Shown one piece after another: positions 42,381-51,097 of a stretch of DNA of 64,000 nt (position 1 is the first letter of the stretch; each line of letters starts with the position of its first letter). This stretch comes from Pseudomonas sp. MYb118 (GTDB taxonomy: Bacteria > Pseudomonadota > Gammaproteobacteria > Pseudomonadales > Pseudomonadaceae). Under the pieces are notes generated by a model, which saw only the letters and a list, made by a program, of their open reading frames with translations, was not told the origin of the DNA and did not search any database. The stretch spans positions 558,001-622,000 of the forward strand of contig NZ_JBFRXN010000001.1 in NCBI RefSeq assembly GCF_040947875.1, in the 5' to 3' direction. Position numbers and translations under genes: made by a program.

Positions 42381-43268
42381 ATGGGCAAGTCCTTGAACAA
42401 TATCAATCAGGCCAAAAAACGGGCCCGTCGTACGCTCAAATGCAGCCTGGCGTTGGCCGGCGCTACCGTTGCCGTCGCTGCCGGGTTCTTCGCCTGGCAA
42501 TCATTCTTTCCGGTACAGGCTGCCAGTGGCTGGAGCTACCGGGTTGCCTATCCGAAGGTGCCGAAGGCCGCTTCCCTGGCGCTGTTGCCCGGTGGCGCCA
42601 TTCTGGTCAGCCAGGAATTGCGCGAGGGGCGCGGCAGCATCGTGCGCATCGAAGGGCCGGGTGATCATCATGTGGTGGTCGGTCAACTGTCCAAACCCGA
42701 TGGCCTGATTCCGGCACGAGGCGGTTGGGTGTTCAGTCAGGAGGTAGCTGACAAACCGGTCATGTTCCTCAAGGATGGGCAAACCACGCCATTGTTCGAG
42801 GGTTCCAGCGTGCAGGGCCTGTGGGATGACGGCGATGACATCTACGCCATCGAAGACAGAAAGGCCATCGGGCGATTGCTGCGCTACAACTGGCAAGACA
42901 AGACCGTCACGGTGGTGCGCGACAACCTGGATGAAGCGGAGTCCATCACGCGCTGTACAGACGGGCGCATGCTCTACACCCAAAAGGGCCAGGGCGTGGT
43001 TCGTTTGCTCGCCGATGACCGCAGTGACCCGGTGGTCATCGCCGACCTCAATCAGCCGACGTTCCTGCGCTGCGACGAACGTGGCCTGTGGATCAGCGAA
43101 GACTCGACCCACCGGGCGCGCCTGTTGCTGATTTCCCCGCAGGGGCAACGGCAGACCATCTTGTCGTTCCTCAAGGCACCGCAATCAATCATTGCCACGG
43201 GCACCGGCAGCTACCTGGTGGCCGAAGGTGGCCGGAACCGGGTGCTGGAACTGACACCAACACCCTGA
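42381..43268 (+). CDS. Membrane-anchored beta-propeller-like protein
   Basis: About 295 residues. A basic N-terminus is followed by one membrane segment (LALAGATVAVAAGFFAW). The periplasmic part has repeated short beta-motifs of SMP/strictosidine-synthase-like propellers (SLALLPGGAILVSQE, LSKPDGLIPARGGWVFSQ, ESITRCTDGRMLYT, SIIATGTGSYLVAEGG). ATG 42381 starts just downstream of the REPIN; upstream in-frame codons are repeat sequence. Enzymatic activity is not evident. Confidence 0.65.
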   Translation: MGKSLNNINQAKKRARRTLKCSLALAGATVAVAAGFFAWQSFFPVQAASGWSYRVAYPKVPKAASLALLPGGAILVSQELREGRGSIVRIEGPGDHHVVVGQLSKPDGLIPARGGWVFSQEVADKPVMFLKDGQTTPLFEGSSVQGLWDDGDDIYAIEDRKAIGRLLRYNWQDKTVTVVRDNLDEAESITRCTDGRMLYTQKGQGVVRLLADDRSDPVVIADLNQPTFLRCDERGLWISEDSTHRARLLLISPQGQRQTILSFLKAPQSIIATGTGSYLVAEGGRNRVLELTPTP

Positions 43269-43270
43269 AA

Positions 43271-43374
43271 CCTGTAGGAGCGAGCTTGCTCGCGATGGTG
43301 GTTCGGGCACCGCAGGGTGTCAGGCAGCCAGCGTTATCGTTGACGACCATCGCGAGCAAGCTCGCTCCTACAGG
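43271..43374. repeat. REPIN
   Basis: Facing arms CTGTAGGAGCGAGCTTGCTCG and CGAGCAAGCTCGCTCCTACAGG, three bases after the propeller-like gene and before the convergent lipoprotein gene. Confidence 0.92.
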
Positions 43375-43400
43375 TATCAGGTACAGGTACAGGTGATGTC

Positions 43401-43817
43401 TCACCGATACTTGATCACAATCCCCTTGAGCTTGCGGCCCTGGACGGTTTCGACGTCGCGGCTCCACAGCCCGCCGCGAACGAATGCCCCGGTGGTCTGG
43501 ATGTGGTCGTAGACCACCACCACGGCATCGCCGCCGAGCTTGGCCGATTCCTCGCGCAGTTTCTGTTCGACTTCGGTGATCGGCGGCGCCGGTTCGGTGC
43601 TGGCGTCGATCAGTACTTCACCCAGACGAATGTGCGGGCGCAGGGGTTCGGTGCGCAGTACCTGCACTTCGCTGGGCAGGGTCGGCGCTGGGTGTTCGAC
43701 GCCGACGTAGGCGGTGGTGTGCGCGTCGACGGTGGCGCAGCCCTGGAGGACGAGGAAGGCGGCAGCCAGCCCTCCCGCCAGCAGGGACAGTTTTAACCGG
43801 GGGGACAGGAGCGGCAT
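43401..43817 (-). CDS. Small lipoprotein
   Basis: A 138-residue protein with a lipoprotein signal: hydrophobic stretch LSLLAGGLAAAFLVL then QGC, lipobox Cys near residue 27. The mature part contains GGDAVVVVYDHI, as in small YbjQ-/DUF4156-like envelope proteins. It is probably anchored in the outer membrane. GGAG precedes ATG 43817. Function unknown. Confidence 0.75.
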   Translation of the reverse strand: MPLLSPRLKLSLLAGGLAAAFLVLQGCATVDAHTTAYVGVEHPAPTLPSEVQVLRTEPLRPHIRLGEVLIDASTEPAPPITEVEQKLREESAKLGGDAVVVVYDHIQTTGAFVRGGLWSRDVETVQGRKLKGIVIKYR

Positions 43818-43880
43818 GGGGGGTACTCCGATAATGAAGCGTGAGTCGGGTAGCCCGTTTGACGATAGCAGACACTGCTT

Positions 43881-44016
43881 CTGTGGGAGCGGGCTTGCTC
43901 GCGAAAGCGGTGTGTCAGCGATCATTGTGGGAGCGAGCCTGCTCGCGATAGCGGAGTGTCAGTCGACATCAGTTTTAACTGACACACCGCTATCGCGAGC
44001 AGGCTCGCTCCCACAG
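43881..44016. repeat. Three REP arms (REPIN plus extra left arm)
   Basis: Two left arms (TGTGGGAGCGGGCTTGCTCGCG at 43881 and TGTGGGAGCGAGCCTGCTCG at about 43927) precede one right arm (CGAGCAGGCTCGCTCCCACA) ending near 44016. Spacer GTGTCAG.CGA..A appears after both left arms. Confidence 0.9.
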
Positions 44017-44067
44017 TGGATGGGTATGAGGTCAGGGGAAGGGTGGTGATCAGGCCTTCAAGACCCA

Positions 44068-44481
44068 CTACTGATCCTTCTCACAATTAACCATCCAAGC
44101 CACGCCGAACCGGTCCCTCAGCATGCCGAAGCGCGCCGCCCAGAAGGTCGCTTGCAGCGGCATCTCGATTTTGCCGTCTTCGGCCAGCGCATTGAACACC
44201 CGCTCTGCCTCCTTGATGCTGTCGACATTCAGCGAGATCGAACACCCGGCCATGTCATCGGTGGGGCGGTCGGGGGTGGTGTCCGAGCCCATGATCTTCT
44301 GGTCGCCCACCGCCAGGCAGGTGTGCAGGATCAGGTTGTGCAGGTCGGCCGGGACCTCGTCGCGCATCGGGCTTGAAGCGAAGTCCATCATTGCTTCGAT
44401 CTGGCCACCCAGGGCCTGGGCATAGAAGGTGAACGCGGCTTTGCAGTCGCCGTTGAAGATGAGGTAGGGATTGATTTTCAT
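44068..44481 (-). CDS. VOC-family protein (PhnB-like)
   Basis: A 137-residue protein of the PhnB/glyoxalase-bleomycin-resistance fold: NPYLIFNGDCKAAFTFYAQALGG at the N-terminus and FWAARFGMLRDRFGVAWMVN at the end are the family hallmarks. Cytoplasmic and usually dimeric. Substrate unknown. A single gene between a REP cluster and the TetR gene. Confidence 0.85.
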   Translation of the reverse strand: MKINPYLIFNGDCKAAFTFYAQALGGQIEAMMDFASSPMRDEVPADLHNLILHTCLAVGDQKIMGSDTTPDRPTDDMAGCSISLNVDSIKEAERVFNALAEDGKIEMPLQATFWAARFGMLRDRFGVAWMVNCEKDQ

Positions 44482-44592
44482 GGCAGGCTCCGGCTTTGCG
44501 ATGGATGAAGTTCCGATAGCAAAGCGTTAGAGCGCAGCACACGCAAAAATCTTTTAGATGTTTTGTCTATTGCCGCGAAGCGGCTTATCGCT

Positions 44593-45195
44593 TCAGGCAA
44601 CGGCCCTGGGCAGCGAAGGCCGCAGCAGCCGCTCGATGGCGCCACCGATGAGACTTTCCAGCAGCTCATCGCGCGCCGGCTCATCCAGTGCATGCTGCGC
44701 CAGCCAGCACGGCGCGCTGTTGAGCAGGTTGGCGATGGCGTGCCCGGTGGCCAGGCGCGCCGGTTCGCTCAGGCGCAGGCGACTGCCGAGCATCCGCAAC
44801 AGGGTGCCTTCGTACTGTTCGCGCAACTGCCGGACCCGCGCCTGCTGCTCATCGTTGAGGCAGCCGCTGTCGCGCTCCACCAGGCGAAAATGCCAGGGCA
44901 TTTCCTGGTGCAGGTTCAAGTGCGCGCGGATCAGGTTATGCAGTTTGTCGCGCTTGACCCCGGCCTTGTGGTCGATGCGTGCCAGCGCCGCCAGCAGCTC
45001 TTCGTAGAACTCTTCGATCAGGTCGAGCAGCAAATGCTGTTTGCTCGGGTAATGGTGATACAACGAGCCCGGGGACAGCCCCAGGCACGTCGCCAGCTCG
45101 CGCATGCCGACCTGACCGAAACCCTTGCTGGCGAACAACTCCAGCACCTTGTCCCGGTACTCGGCGAACCGCGAGCAGCGCTCAGGCATAGGCAT
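44593..45195 (-). CDS. TetR-family regulator
   Basis: About 200 residues. The N-terminal HTH (MRELATCLGLSPGSLYHHYPSKQHLLLDLIEEFY) is typical of TetR. The C-terminal ligand-binding domain has no recognisable subgroup. Starts at 45204 (GTG), 45195 or 45189 are all possible. The start overlaps the 3' end of the dehydrogenase gene, so the two are probably co-transcribed, with the regulator controlling fatty-acid or hydroxybutyrate metabolism. Confidence 0.85.
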   Translation of the reverse strand: MPMPERCSRFAEYRDKVLELFASKGFGQVGMRELATCLGLSPGSLYHHYPSKQHLLLDLIEEFYEELLAALARIDHKAGVKRDKLHNLIRAHLNLHQEMPWHFRLVERDSGCLNDEQQARVRQLREQYEGTLLRMLGSRLRLSEPARLATGHAIANLLNSAPCWLAQHALDEPARDELLESLIGGAIERLLRPSLPRAVA

Positions 45196-46033
45196 GGAAG
45201 CCACGCCCCGACTTGCGCCCCAGATACCCGGCAGCCACCATTTCCTTGAGCAGTGGCGCGGGGCGGTACTTGCTGTCGTTGAACCCTTCGTAGAAGGCTT
45301 CGAGGATCGCCAGCACGGTGTCCAGGCCGATCAGGTCCGCCAGCGCCAGCGGGCCGATCGGCTGGTTGCAGCCCAGGCGCATGCCGGCGTCGATGTCCTC
45401 GGCGCTGGCCAGGCCTTCCTGGAACACCAGGATCGCTTCGTTGATCATCGGCACCAGGATCCGGTTGACCACGAACCCCGGACGGTTGCCGGCGGTGATC
45501 GCGGTCTTGCCCAGGGTGGTGGCCATCTCCAGCGCCAGGGCGTGGGTGGCGTCGCTGGTTTGCAGGCCACGGATCACTTCGATCAGGCCCATCACCGGCA
45601 CCGGGTTGAAGAAGTGCAGGCCGATGAACCGCGCGGGTTCGCTGACGCTGGCCGCCAGTTGGGTAATGGACAGCGACGAGGTGTTGGAGGCGATCACGCA
45701 GTCGGCGCTGACCTGCGCGGCGATCTGTTGCAGCACGCGCAGCTTCAGCTCGAGGTTTTCCGTGGCGGCTTCGATCACCAGTTGCACCTGTTGCAGGCTG
45801 CTGTAATCAGTGCTGGTGCGGATGTTGTCGAGGGTGGCGAGTTTCTGCGCGGGTGTCAGGGTGTCCTTGGTCACCTGGCGCTCGAGGTTCTTGTCGATGG
45901 TCGCCAGGGCCTTTTGCAGGGCGCTGTCGGCGATGTCGATCAGGGTCACCTTGAAACCGGCCTGGGCGCAGACCTGCGCGATGCCGTTGCCCATGGTGCC
46001 GGCGCCGATCACGCCAATGTTTTGCAGATTCAT
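45182..46033 (-). CDS. hbd: 3-hydroxybutyryl-CoA dehydrogenase
   Basis: A 283-residue, family-typical-length enzyme. The NAD-binding motif GVIGAGTMGNGIAQ is at residues 7-20. Catalytic motifs SNTSSLSI and HFFNPVPVMGLIEVI (His and Glu) are intact, and NRPGFVVNRIL is present. It interconverts acetoacetyl-CoA and 3-hydroxybutyryl-CoA. It shares an overlap with the TetR gene downstream and is divergent from an AraC-type gene. Confidence 0.88.
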   Translation of the reverse strand: MNLQNIGVIGAGTMGNGIAQVCAQAGFKVTLIDIADSALQKALATIDKNLERQVTKDTLTPAQKLATLDNIRTSTDYSSLQQVQLVIEAATENLELKLRVLQQIAAQVSADCVIASNTSSLSITQLAASVSEPARFIGLHFFNPVPVMGLIEVIRGLQTSDATHALALEMATTLGKTAITAGNRPGFVVNRILVPMINEAILVFQEGLASAEDIDAGMRLGCNQPIGPLALADLIGLDTVLAILEAFYEGFNDSKYRPAPLLKEMVAAGYLGRKSGRGFHAYA

Positions 46034-46196
46034 GTGCCGTCCTTTCGATCAACCCTGCGATACCTTCGCCGCCGCAACGGCCGAAGGCGTACTATTGCCG
46101 CGAGTCTAGAACCGGCTTGACGGTTGGCCTATGCCGAAACTGTTCAACGGTGCTGGTGTTTTTTGCCATTCGGCTGATGGGGAGCGAAGCGTTCAG

Positions 46197-47204
46197 ATGC
46201 GGGAAAAGGACTCGGTGGCCGCCTACTTTGTGCAGGCGATGATCCATGGGCTGGGCGACGATCCGCAGCGTCTGGAGCGGGCGCTGGCGCAGGCCGGCAT
46301 CGACCCGGCGCTGCTCGAACAACCTTCGGCACGGGTGCCGGCCAGCGCGTTTGCGGCGTTGTGGCTGATCCAGATCCGCGACATGCACGACGAGTTCTTC
46401 CGTCTCGATTCCCACGGCATGCCGCCGGGCAGCTTCGCCCTGATCTGCCGCGCGTTGATCCAGGAACCTGATCTGCACAAGGCGATGCGCCAGTGTCTGA
46501 GCAATTTTTCGCTGTTCCTGAGCGACTATCGCGGCACCCTGACGGTGCGGGGCAAGCGTGCGTTCATCAGCCTGGAGACCCGCGCGCCGAACGCCGATGT
46601 CGCGCGGTTTGGCGAAGAGACATTCCTGGTGCTGATGATCAGCCTGATGTGCTGGCTGGGCGGGCGGCGCATTCCCATCGACCGCGCGGACTTCCGCCAT
46701 CAGCGCCTGTCCCTGAGCGACGACCGTCTGCTCTGGGGGCCCAACCTGACGTTCGGCGCCGAACGCACCGAAATCGAATTCGCCAGCCATTACCTGCGCC
46801 TGCCGGTGGCGCAGGACCTGGCCTCGCTGAAAGTCTTCCTGCGCACCGCCCCGCAGTGGCTGGTCATTCGCTTCCGCAACCAGCACGGCCTGGCCTCGCA
46901 AGTGCACCAGCGCCTGCGCAACAGCCACTACAGCCAATGGCCGACCTTGCAGGCCTTCGCCCAGGAACAACACCTGAGCCCCAGCACCTTCCGCCGCAAG
47001 CTCGAACGCGAAGGCTGTTCCTACCAGGAAATCAAGGACGAAGTACGCCGCGCCGTGGCCTTCGAGCAACTGCGCGAAAGCCGGGCGAGCATCGGCGACA
47101 TTGCCGAGCAACTGGGCTTCCAGGAACCCAGCGCGTTTCACCGGGCGTTCAAGAAGTGGACGGGGGAAAGTCCGGGGAAATATCGGGCGAAGTTTCAGCC
47201 TTAA
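46197..47204 (+). CDS. AraC-family regulator (OruR/ArgR-type N-domain)
   Basis: About 335 residues starting MREKDSVAAYFVQAM. The N-terminal Arabinose_bd-like domain (residues about 20-200) and a C-terminal AraC HTH pair (LSPSTFRRKLEREGCSYQEIKDE; SIGDIAEQLGFQEPSAFHRAFKKW) are clear. GGGGAG lies 12 nt upstream of ATG 46197; ATG 46131 would add 22 atypical residues. It is divergent from hbd, a likely target. Confidence 0.83.
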   Translation: MREKDSVAAYFVQAMIHGLGDDPQRLERALAQAGIDPALLEQPSARVPASAFAALWLIQIRDMHDEFFRLDSHGMPPGSFALICRALIQEPDLHKAMRQCLSNFSLFLSDYRGTLTVRGKRAFISLETRAPNADVARFGEETFLVLMISLMCWLGGRRIPIDRADFRHQRLSLSDDRLLWGPNLTFGAERTEIEFASHYLRLPVAQDLASLKVFLRTAPQWLVIRFRNQHGLASQVHQRLRNSHYSQWPTLQAFAQEQHLSPSTFRRKLEREGCSYQEIKDEVRRAVAFEQLRESRASIGDIAEQLGFQEPSAFHRAFKKWTGESPGKYRAKFQP

Positions 47205-47374
47205 ACGTAAGGCTTGGATCGAGTTTTTGTACGGTTGTTCTTTGCCTTTTGTACGAAAAAACCTCGGCTTGTAGTCCCGAAATTTCTTGTCACGACCTCG
47301 CTGGATCCGTGGATGACACGGGCCTCTGAGGTGCTGTATTTATTGACTCTCGGTCTAGTTTCCAAGGTGAAGAC

Positions 47375-47536
47375 ATGTCAATAAGAGCACCGCAAGAAAT
47401 GCCGCCTGAGTTGCGGCGAATGATGGAAGAATGGGACAGGACGGGTATACCGCCCAAGGAACTGGGCTTTCCACTCGGCCCTTTACCACCTGGAGCAGAC
47501 TCAAGGAGACCGCGCAAACGCAATCGTCACCGCTGA
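47375..47536 (+). CDS. Small proline- and arginine-rich hypothetical protein (53 aa)
   Basis: ATG 47375 is preceded by AAGG at 7 nt. The product starts MSIRAPQEMPPELRRMMEEWD, becomes proline-rich (GIPPKELGFPLGPLPPG) and ends in a basic tail (SRRPRKRNRHR). The basic tail could bind nucleic acid. The stop lies three bases from the convergent hydrolase gene's stop. No family recognised. The 170-base gap before it holds two direct copies of TTTTGTACG but no clear promoter. Confidence 0.45.
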   Translation: MSIRAPQEMPPELRRMMEEWDRTGIPPKELGFPLGPLPPGADSRRPRKRNRHR

Positions 47537-47539
47537 AGG

Positions 47540-48496
47540 TCACGAGTCCTGGGCGGCGCGGGTCAACGTGGGGCCGGCCATCTGCGCCGGTTTGCTCTTG
47601 AACAGGTTTTCAATGGCCTGCCGATACTGGTTACCGCCCAGGCTCATGCTGTTGTTGTGGGTGCCGCCGGGAATGAGCAGCAGCTTTTTCGGTTCGTTGG
47701 CGGCGTTGAACAATTGCTCGCTGAAGCGCGATGGCATGAAGGCGTCGGCCAGGCCATGGACCACCAGCAGCGGCATGTCGATGTCGACGATCTTGTCGAT
47801 GGAATCGAATTTCTGCGATAGCAGCCAGCGCACCGGCAGCCATTTCACCGGCAGGTTGCTTTCGGCCACCTGTGCCACGGCATCGCCCAGTGAGGTGAAG
47901 GTCGATTCGATGACCAGGCCGCGCGCCGGTACGGTGACATGGTCTTTTTTTGCCTGGGCGGCGAGGTCTGCCGCCAGGTCGATGGCCACGGCGCCACCCA
48001 GGGAATGCCCATAGATCAGGCGTTTGCTGGCATCCGGTTGCAGCGCCTTGAAGCGTTCCCAGGCGGCCCGGGCATCCTCATACACGCTGGCTTCGGACGG
48101 CAGGTCGCCCTTGCTCTGGCCAAAGCCACGGTAGTCGATGGCCAGCACCGAATAGCCCATGGCCCGCAATTGCTCGATGCGAAACGCCTGGCCGGTGAGG
48201 TTCCAACGCACGCCGTGCAGATAAAGGATCGAAGGCGCATCGCGACGCGCGGCGGGCCACCACCAGGCATGCAGGTTCTGCCCGCCCTTGAAGGCCGGCG
48301 ACTGGATGTCGAACTCCTGAACGTCCTGGGGCAAACCGCGATACCAGCCGGCCGTACCCGGCTCGATGCGAAACAGCAACTCACGCTCGGTATGTTGCAG
48401 CACCCCGCAACTTACCGGCAGGCCGACCACCAGCACGGTCATGCACAGCAGCGCCAGCCAGCGTCGGCGCAGGGTGGTCAGCAGGGGTGAGGACAT
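47540..48496 (-). CDS. Membrane-anchored alpha/beta hydrolase
   Basis: A 318-residue hydrolase with an N-terminal membrane segment (LALLCMTVLVVGLPVSC; a poor lipobox, so more likely an anchor). The nucleophile is in the elbow GHSLGG, the acid is near VHGLADAFM and the His is in GGTHNN. It resembles BEM46/YfhR-type periplasmic esterases. ATG 48496 has a weak ribosome-binding site. Substrate unknown. Confidence 0.83.
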   Translation of the reverse strand: MSSPLLTTLRRRWLALLCMTVLVVGLPVSCGVLQHTERELLFRIEPGTAGWYRGLPQDVQEFDIQSPAFKGGQNLHAWWWPAARRDAPSILYLHGVRWNLTGQAFRIEQLRAMGYSVLAIDYRGFGQSKGDLPSEASVYEDARAAWERFKALQPDASKRLIYGHSLGGAVAIDLAADLAAQAKKDHVTVPARGLVIESTFTSLGDAVAQVAESNLPVKWLPVRWLLSQKFDSIDKIVDIDMPLLVVHGLADAFMPSRFSEQLFNAANEPKKLLLIPGGTHNNSMSLGGNQYRQAIENLFKSKPAQMAGPTLTRAAQDS

Positions 48497-48587
48497 GGCT
48501 GGGTTACCGGTTGAACATGGAAAGTCGATTTTTAACAGATGCGTGGCGGGTGTTGTGTGGTTTTTGTGTGGTTTTGTGTGACTTGCT

Positions 48588-48705
48588 CGTTCCCACGCTC
48601 TGCGTGGGAATGCCGCCAGGGACGCTCCGCGTTCCATTGCCGCCGACATAGGAAGATGTGACGCGGAGCGTCACCGGATGCGTTCCCACGCGGAGCGTGG
48701 GAACG
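48588..48705. repeat. Second Pseudomonas palindromic repeat pair (GTTCCCACGC type)
   Basis: Facing palindromes CGTTCCCACGCTCTGCGTGGGAA and GTTCCCACGCGGAGCGTGGGAAC, with internal copies of GACGCTCCGCGT / ACGCGGAGCGTC. This is a different repeat family from the GGAGCGAG REPs. It lies between the hydrolase and quinone oxidoreductase genes. Confidence 0.85.
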
Positions 48706-48723
48706 ATCAAAGAGGGCCTGAAC

Positions 48724-49722
48724 TCAATCCACCCGCAACACAATCTTGCCGATGTGATCCCCGGCCTCCATCCGCGCATGGGCCTGCGCCGCTTCGGTCA
48801 GCGGGTAGACCTGGTCGATGATCGGCAGGCAGCGCCCGGCCGCCAGCACTGGCCAGACGTATTCGCGCAGTTGCTCGGCAATCGAGGCTTTCTCCGCGCC
48901 GGTACGCGGGCGCATCAGTGAGCCGGTGAGGGTGGCGCGTTTGCTCATGATGCCGAGCAAGTCGACGTCATTACCACGGGCGCCGCCGAGGAAGCCGAGC
49001 ATCACCAGGCGACCTTCTATGGCCAGTGCCGCGATGTTCTGGTTCAGGTACGAAGCGCCCATGATGTCGAGGATCACGTTCACGCCCTTGCCACCAGTGT
49101 TGTCCTGGATCACCTGGACAAAATCCTGTTCACGGTAGTTGATCGCCTCGGCGCCGAGCTGGCGCACGGCCGCACATTTGTCCGCGCTGCCGGCGGTGGC
49201 GAACGCCTTGATGCCGAACTCGCGGCACAGCATCAGGGCGGTGGTGCCGATGCCGCTGGTGCCGCCGTGGATCAGCGCGCGCTGGCCCTTGCTGGCGCCG
49301 CCCATGTCGAACAGGTTGGCCCACACGGTGAAAAAGGTTTCCGGGACGGCGGCCGCCTGTAACCAGTCCATGCCCTCGGGAATCGGCAACGTCTGGCCCG
49401 CCGGGGCGAGGCAGTACTGCGCGTAGCCACCGCCGTTGGTCAGGGAACAGACCTTGTCGCCGACGATGAATTCGTTTACGCCCTTGCCAATCGCCACCAC
49501 CTCACCGGCCACTTCCAGGCCGGGGTTGGGGTTCATGCCGGGTTTGAGCGGGTACTTGCCGGCCCGTTGCAAGGCGTCGGGACGGTTGACCCCGGCGGCG
49601 TACACGCGGATCAGCACCTCGCCGTCCGCGGGGCGGGGCACCGGTACCTGGCGTGGCTGCAACACTTCGGGGCCGCCGGGTTGGGTGATTTCAATCAGGG
49701 TCATGCTGTTGGGCAAATTCAT
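48724..49722 (-). CDS. Zinc-independent NAD(P)H:quinone oxidoreductase (MDR family)
   Basis: A 332-residue medium-chain dehydrogenase/reductase of the quinone oxidoreductase (PIG3-like) type: AGVNRPDALQRAGKYP, GLEVAGEVVAIG and the nucleotide-binding GGTSGIGTTAL are typical. No zinc-ligand cysteines are present. It reduces quinones or enones with NADPH. A single gene between repeats and the MFS gene. Confidence 0.87.
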   Translation of the reverse strand: MNLPNSMTLIEITQPGGPEVLQPRQVPVPRPADGEVLIRVYAAGVNRPDALQRAGKYPLKPGMNPNPGLEVAGEVVAIGKGVNEFIVGDKVCSLTNGGGYAQYCLAPAGQTLPIPEGMDWLQAAAVPETFFTVWANLFDMGGASKGQRALIHGGTSGIGTTALMLCREFGIKAFATAGSADKCAAVRQLGAEAINYREQDFVQVIQDNTGGKGVNVILDIMGASYLNQNIAALAIEGRLVMLGFLGGARGNDVDLLGIMSKRATLTGSLMRPRTGAEKASIAEQLREYVWPVLAAGRCLPIIDQVYPLTEAAQAHARMEAGDHIGKIVLRVD

Positions 49723-49780
49723 CGAAGCATCCTGTCTGCAAGGTTTCTTTCAAGTGGGACCGCATGAAGGCATCAGTGAC

Positions 49781-50986
49781 TCAGTTCAGTGCCGGGTGTA
49801 ACCGATCACCCCGCTTGACCAGGCGCATGCCCTGTTCCAGCAGCAGCGCTATCACGATCGCACCGGCGGCAATGATGAACAACAGTTGGTGGTGTCCGCC
49901 GCTGGCATTGAACATTGCCGAATAGGCGAAGCCGGCCAGCGCCTGGAAGGTGGCGAACGATACGGTGGCACGGCTCCAGGCAATCTGTTGCTGGTGGTGC
50001 TGTGGGATCAGCTCATGCACCCGGGCCAGCGCCAACGGCACGATGCCGGGCGGGAAGGCACCGATGATCACCGCGAGCACCGCCAACGCAGTAAAGGAAC
50101 TGGAGATCGCCAGCAGGCCAACGGCGATGGCCTGCACCACCAGTACCAGGCGGATGCTCCACCGCGCCCCCAGTTTGTCGGCGAGAAAGCCGTAGCTGAC
50201 CGGGCCGATGATCGCACCCAGGCCATACATCACCCAGATCAGCGCCCCCACGTGCGGCCCGGCACCGAGGCCACGAGCGACGTAATCGACGAGGAACACC
50301 ATGGCGGGCACCAGCCCGGCCGCCATGAACGCGTACTGGGCGAACAGCAGATACACTTGCGGATCGACCGGGGTTTTATCAGCCGAAGTGGTGGGCGTCG
50401 CCGTGTGCGAAGTCGCAGGCCAACCGAACCAGCTCGCGGCGGTCAGCACCAGGGACAACAGGCCCAGGCCAAACCAGGTGTCCTGCAAGCCAAGGCTCAG
50501 CAGCGGCGGGACGATGGTCCCGGACCCGGCAATGCCCAGGCCGATGCCCAGAAAGATCGCGCCACTGGCCAGGCCCCGGCGCGAGGCCGGCACATGCGGC
50601 AGCACCGTTGCGGCCACGAGCACCATGATCGCGCCACCGGCGATGCCCGACAGCAGGCGCCAGCCGAAGAACCAGCCCACCGACAATGGGAAGCCACAGG
50701 CAAAAAACGCCGCCGTCACCGCCAGCATCATCAGGCGCAATGCCGTCGTGTTGGAGGTGCGGCGAGCCAGGGGATGACCGATCAGGGCGCCGATCAGGTA
50801 ACCGACCAGGTTGGCCGCGCCAAGGTAGACCACATCATTGGCAGAGAACCATTGCGCCTGGATCAACGAGGGAATCAAGGGCGTGTAGGCAAACCGTGCC
50901 AGGCCGATGCTGACCAGGCTGGCGCACAGGCCGGCGAAGATCGGCAGCCAGACCGCGCTGCGGGGTGGGGCGGAGGGAGTGAGCAT
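49781..50986 (-). CDS. MFS transporter, YbfB/YjiJ family
   Basis: A 401-residue transporter with about twelve membrane segments. GLARFAYTPLIPSLI near the N-terminus and GAANLVGYLIGALIGHPLARR are hallmarks of the YbfB/YjiJ subfamily. It is divergent from a LysR gene across a 111-base gap that contains a dyad, so its expression is probably under that regulator. Substrate unknown. Confidence 0.86.
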   Translation of the reverse strand: MLTPSAPPRSAVWLPIFAGLCASLVSIGLARFAYTPLIPSLIQAQWFSANDVVYLGAANLVGYLIGALIGHPLARRTSNTTALRLMMLAVTAAFFACGFPLSVGWFFGWRLLSGIAGGAIMVLVAATVLPHVPASRRGLASGAIFLGIGLGIAGSGTIVPPLLSLGLQDTWFGLGLLSLVLTAASWFGWPATSHTATPTTSADKTPVDPQVYLLFAQYAFMAAGLVPAMVFLVDYVARGLGAGPHVGALIWVMYGLGAIIGPVSYGFLADKLGARWSIRLVLVVQAIAVGLLAISSSFTALAVLAVIIGAFPPGIVPLALARVHELIPQHHQQQIAWSRATVSFATFQALAGFAYSAMFNASGGHHQLLFIIAAGAIVIALLLEQGMRLVKRGDRLHPALN

Positions 50987-51069
50987 GGGAACCGTCCTGT
51001 GGAATTTCTCTTGCGCTCAGCTTATCCAGTTTCATTGGTGCAATTACGCAGCGATTTTGCGCTAGAGTG

Positions 51070-51087
51070 ATGCGTAAATGCATCACA
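51070..51087. promoter_or_regulatory. Dyad TGATGC-N6-GCATCA in the MFS/LysR gap
   Basis: A perfect 6+6 inverted repeat with a six-base spacer GTAAAT, just upstream of the LysR start (51098). Its placement fits the autoregulatory site of a LysR protein controlling the divergent MFS gene. Confidence 0.5.
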
Positions 51088-51097
51088 GGGGAACAGC

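Noticed and set aside
47355..47543. 62-residue minus-strand frame near 47.4 kb
   Set aside because: The opposite-strand 53-residue frame has the better ribosome-binding site and composition; this one has none.
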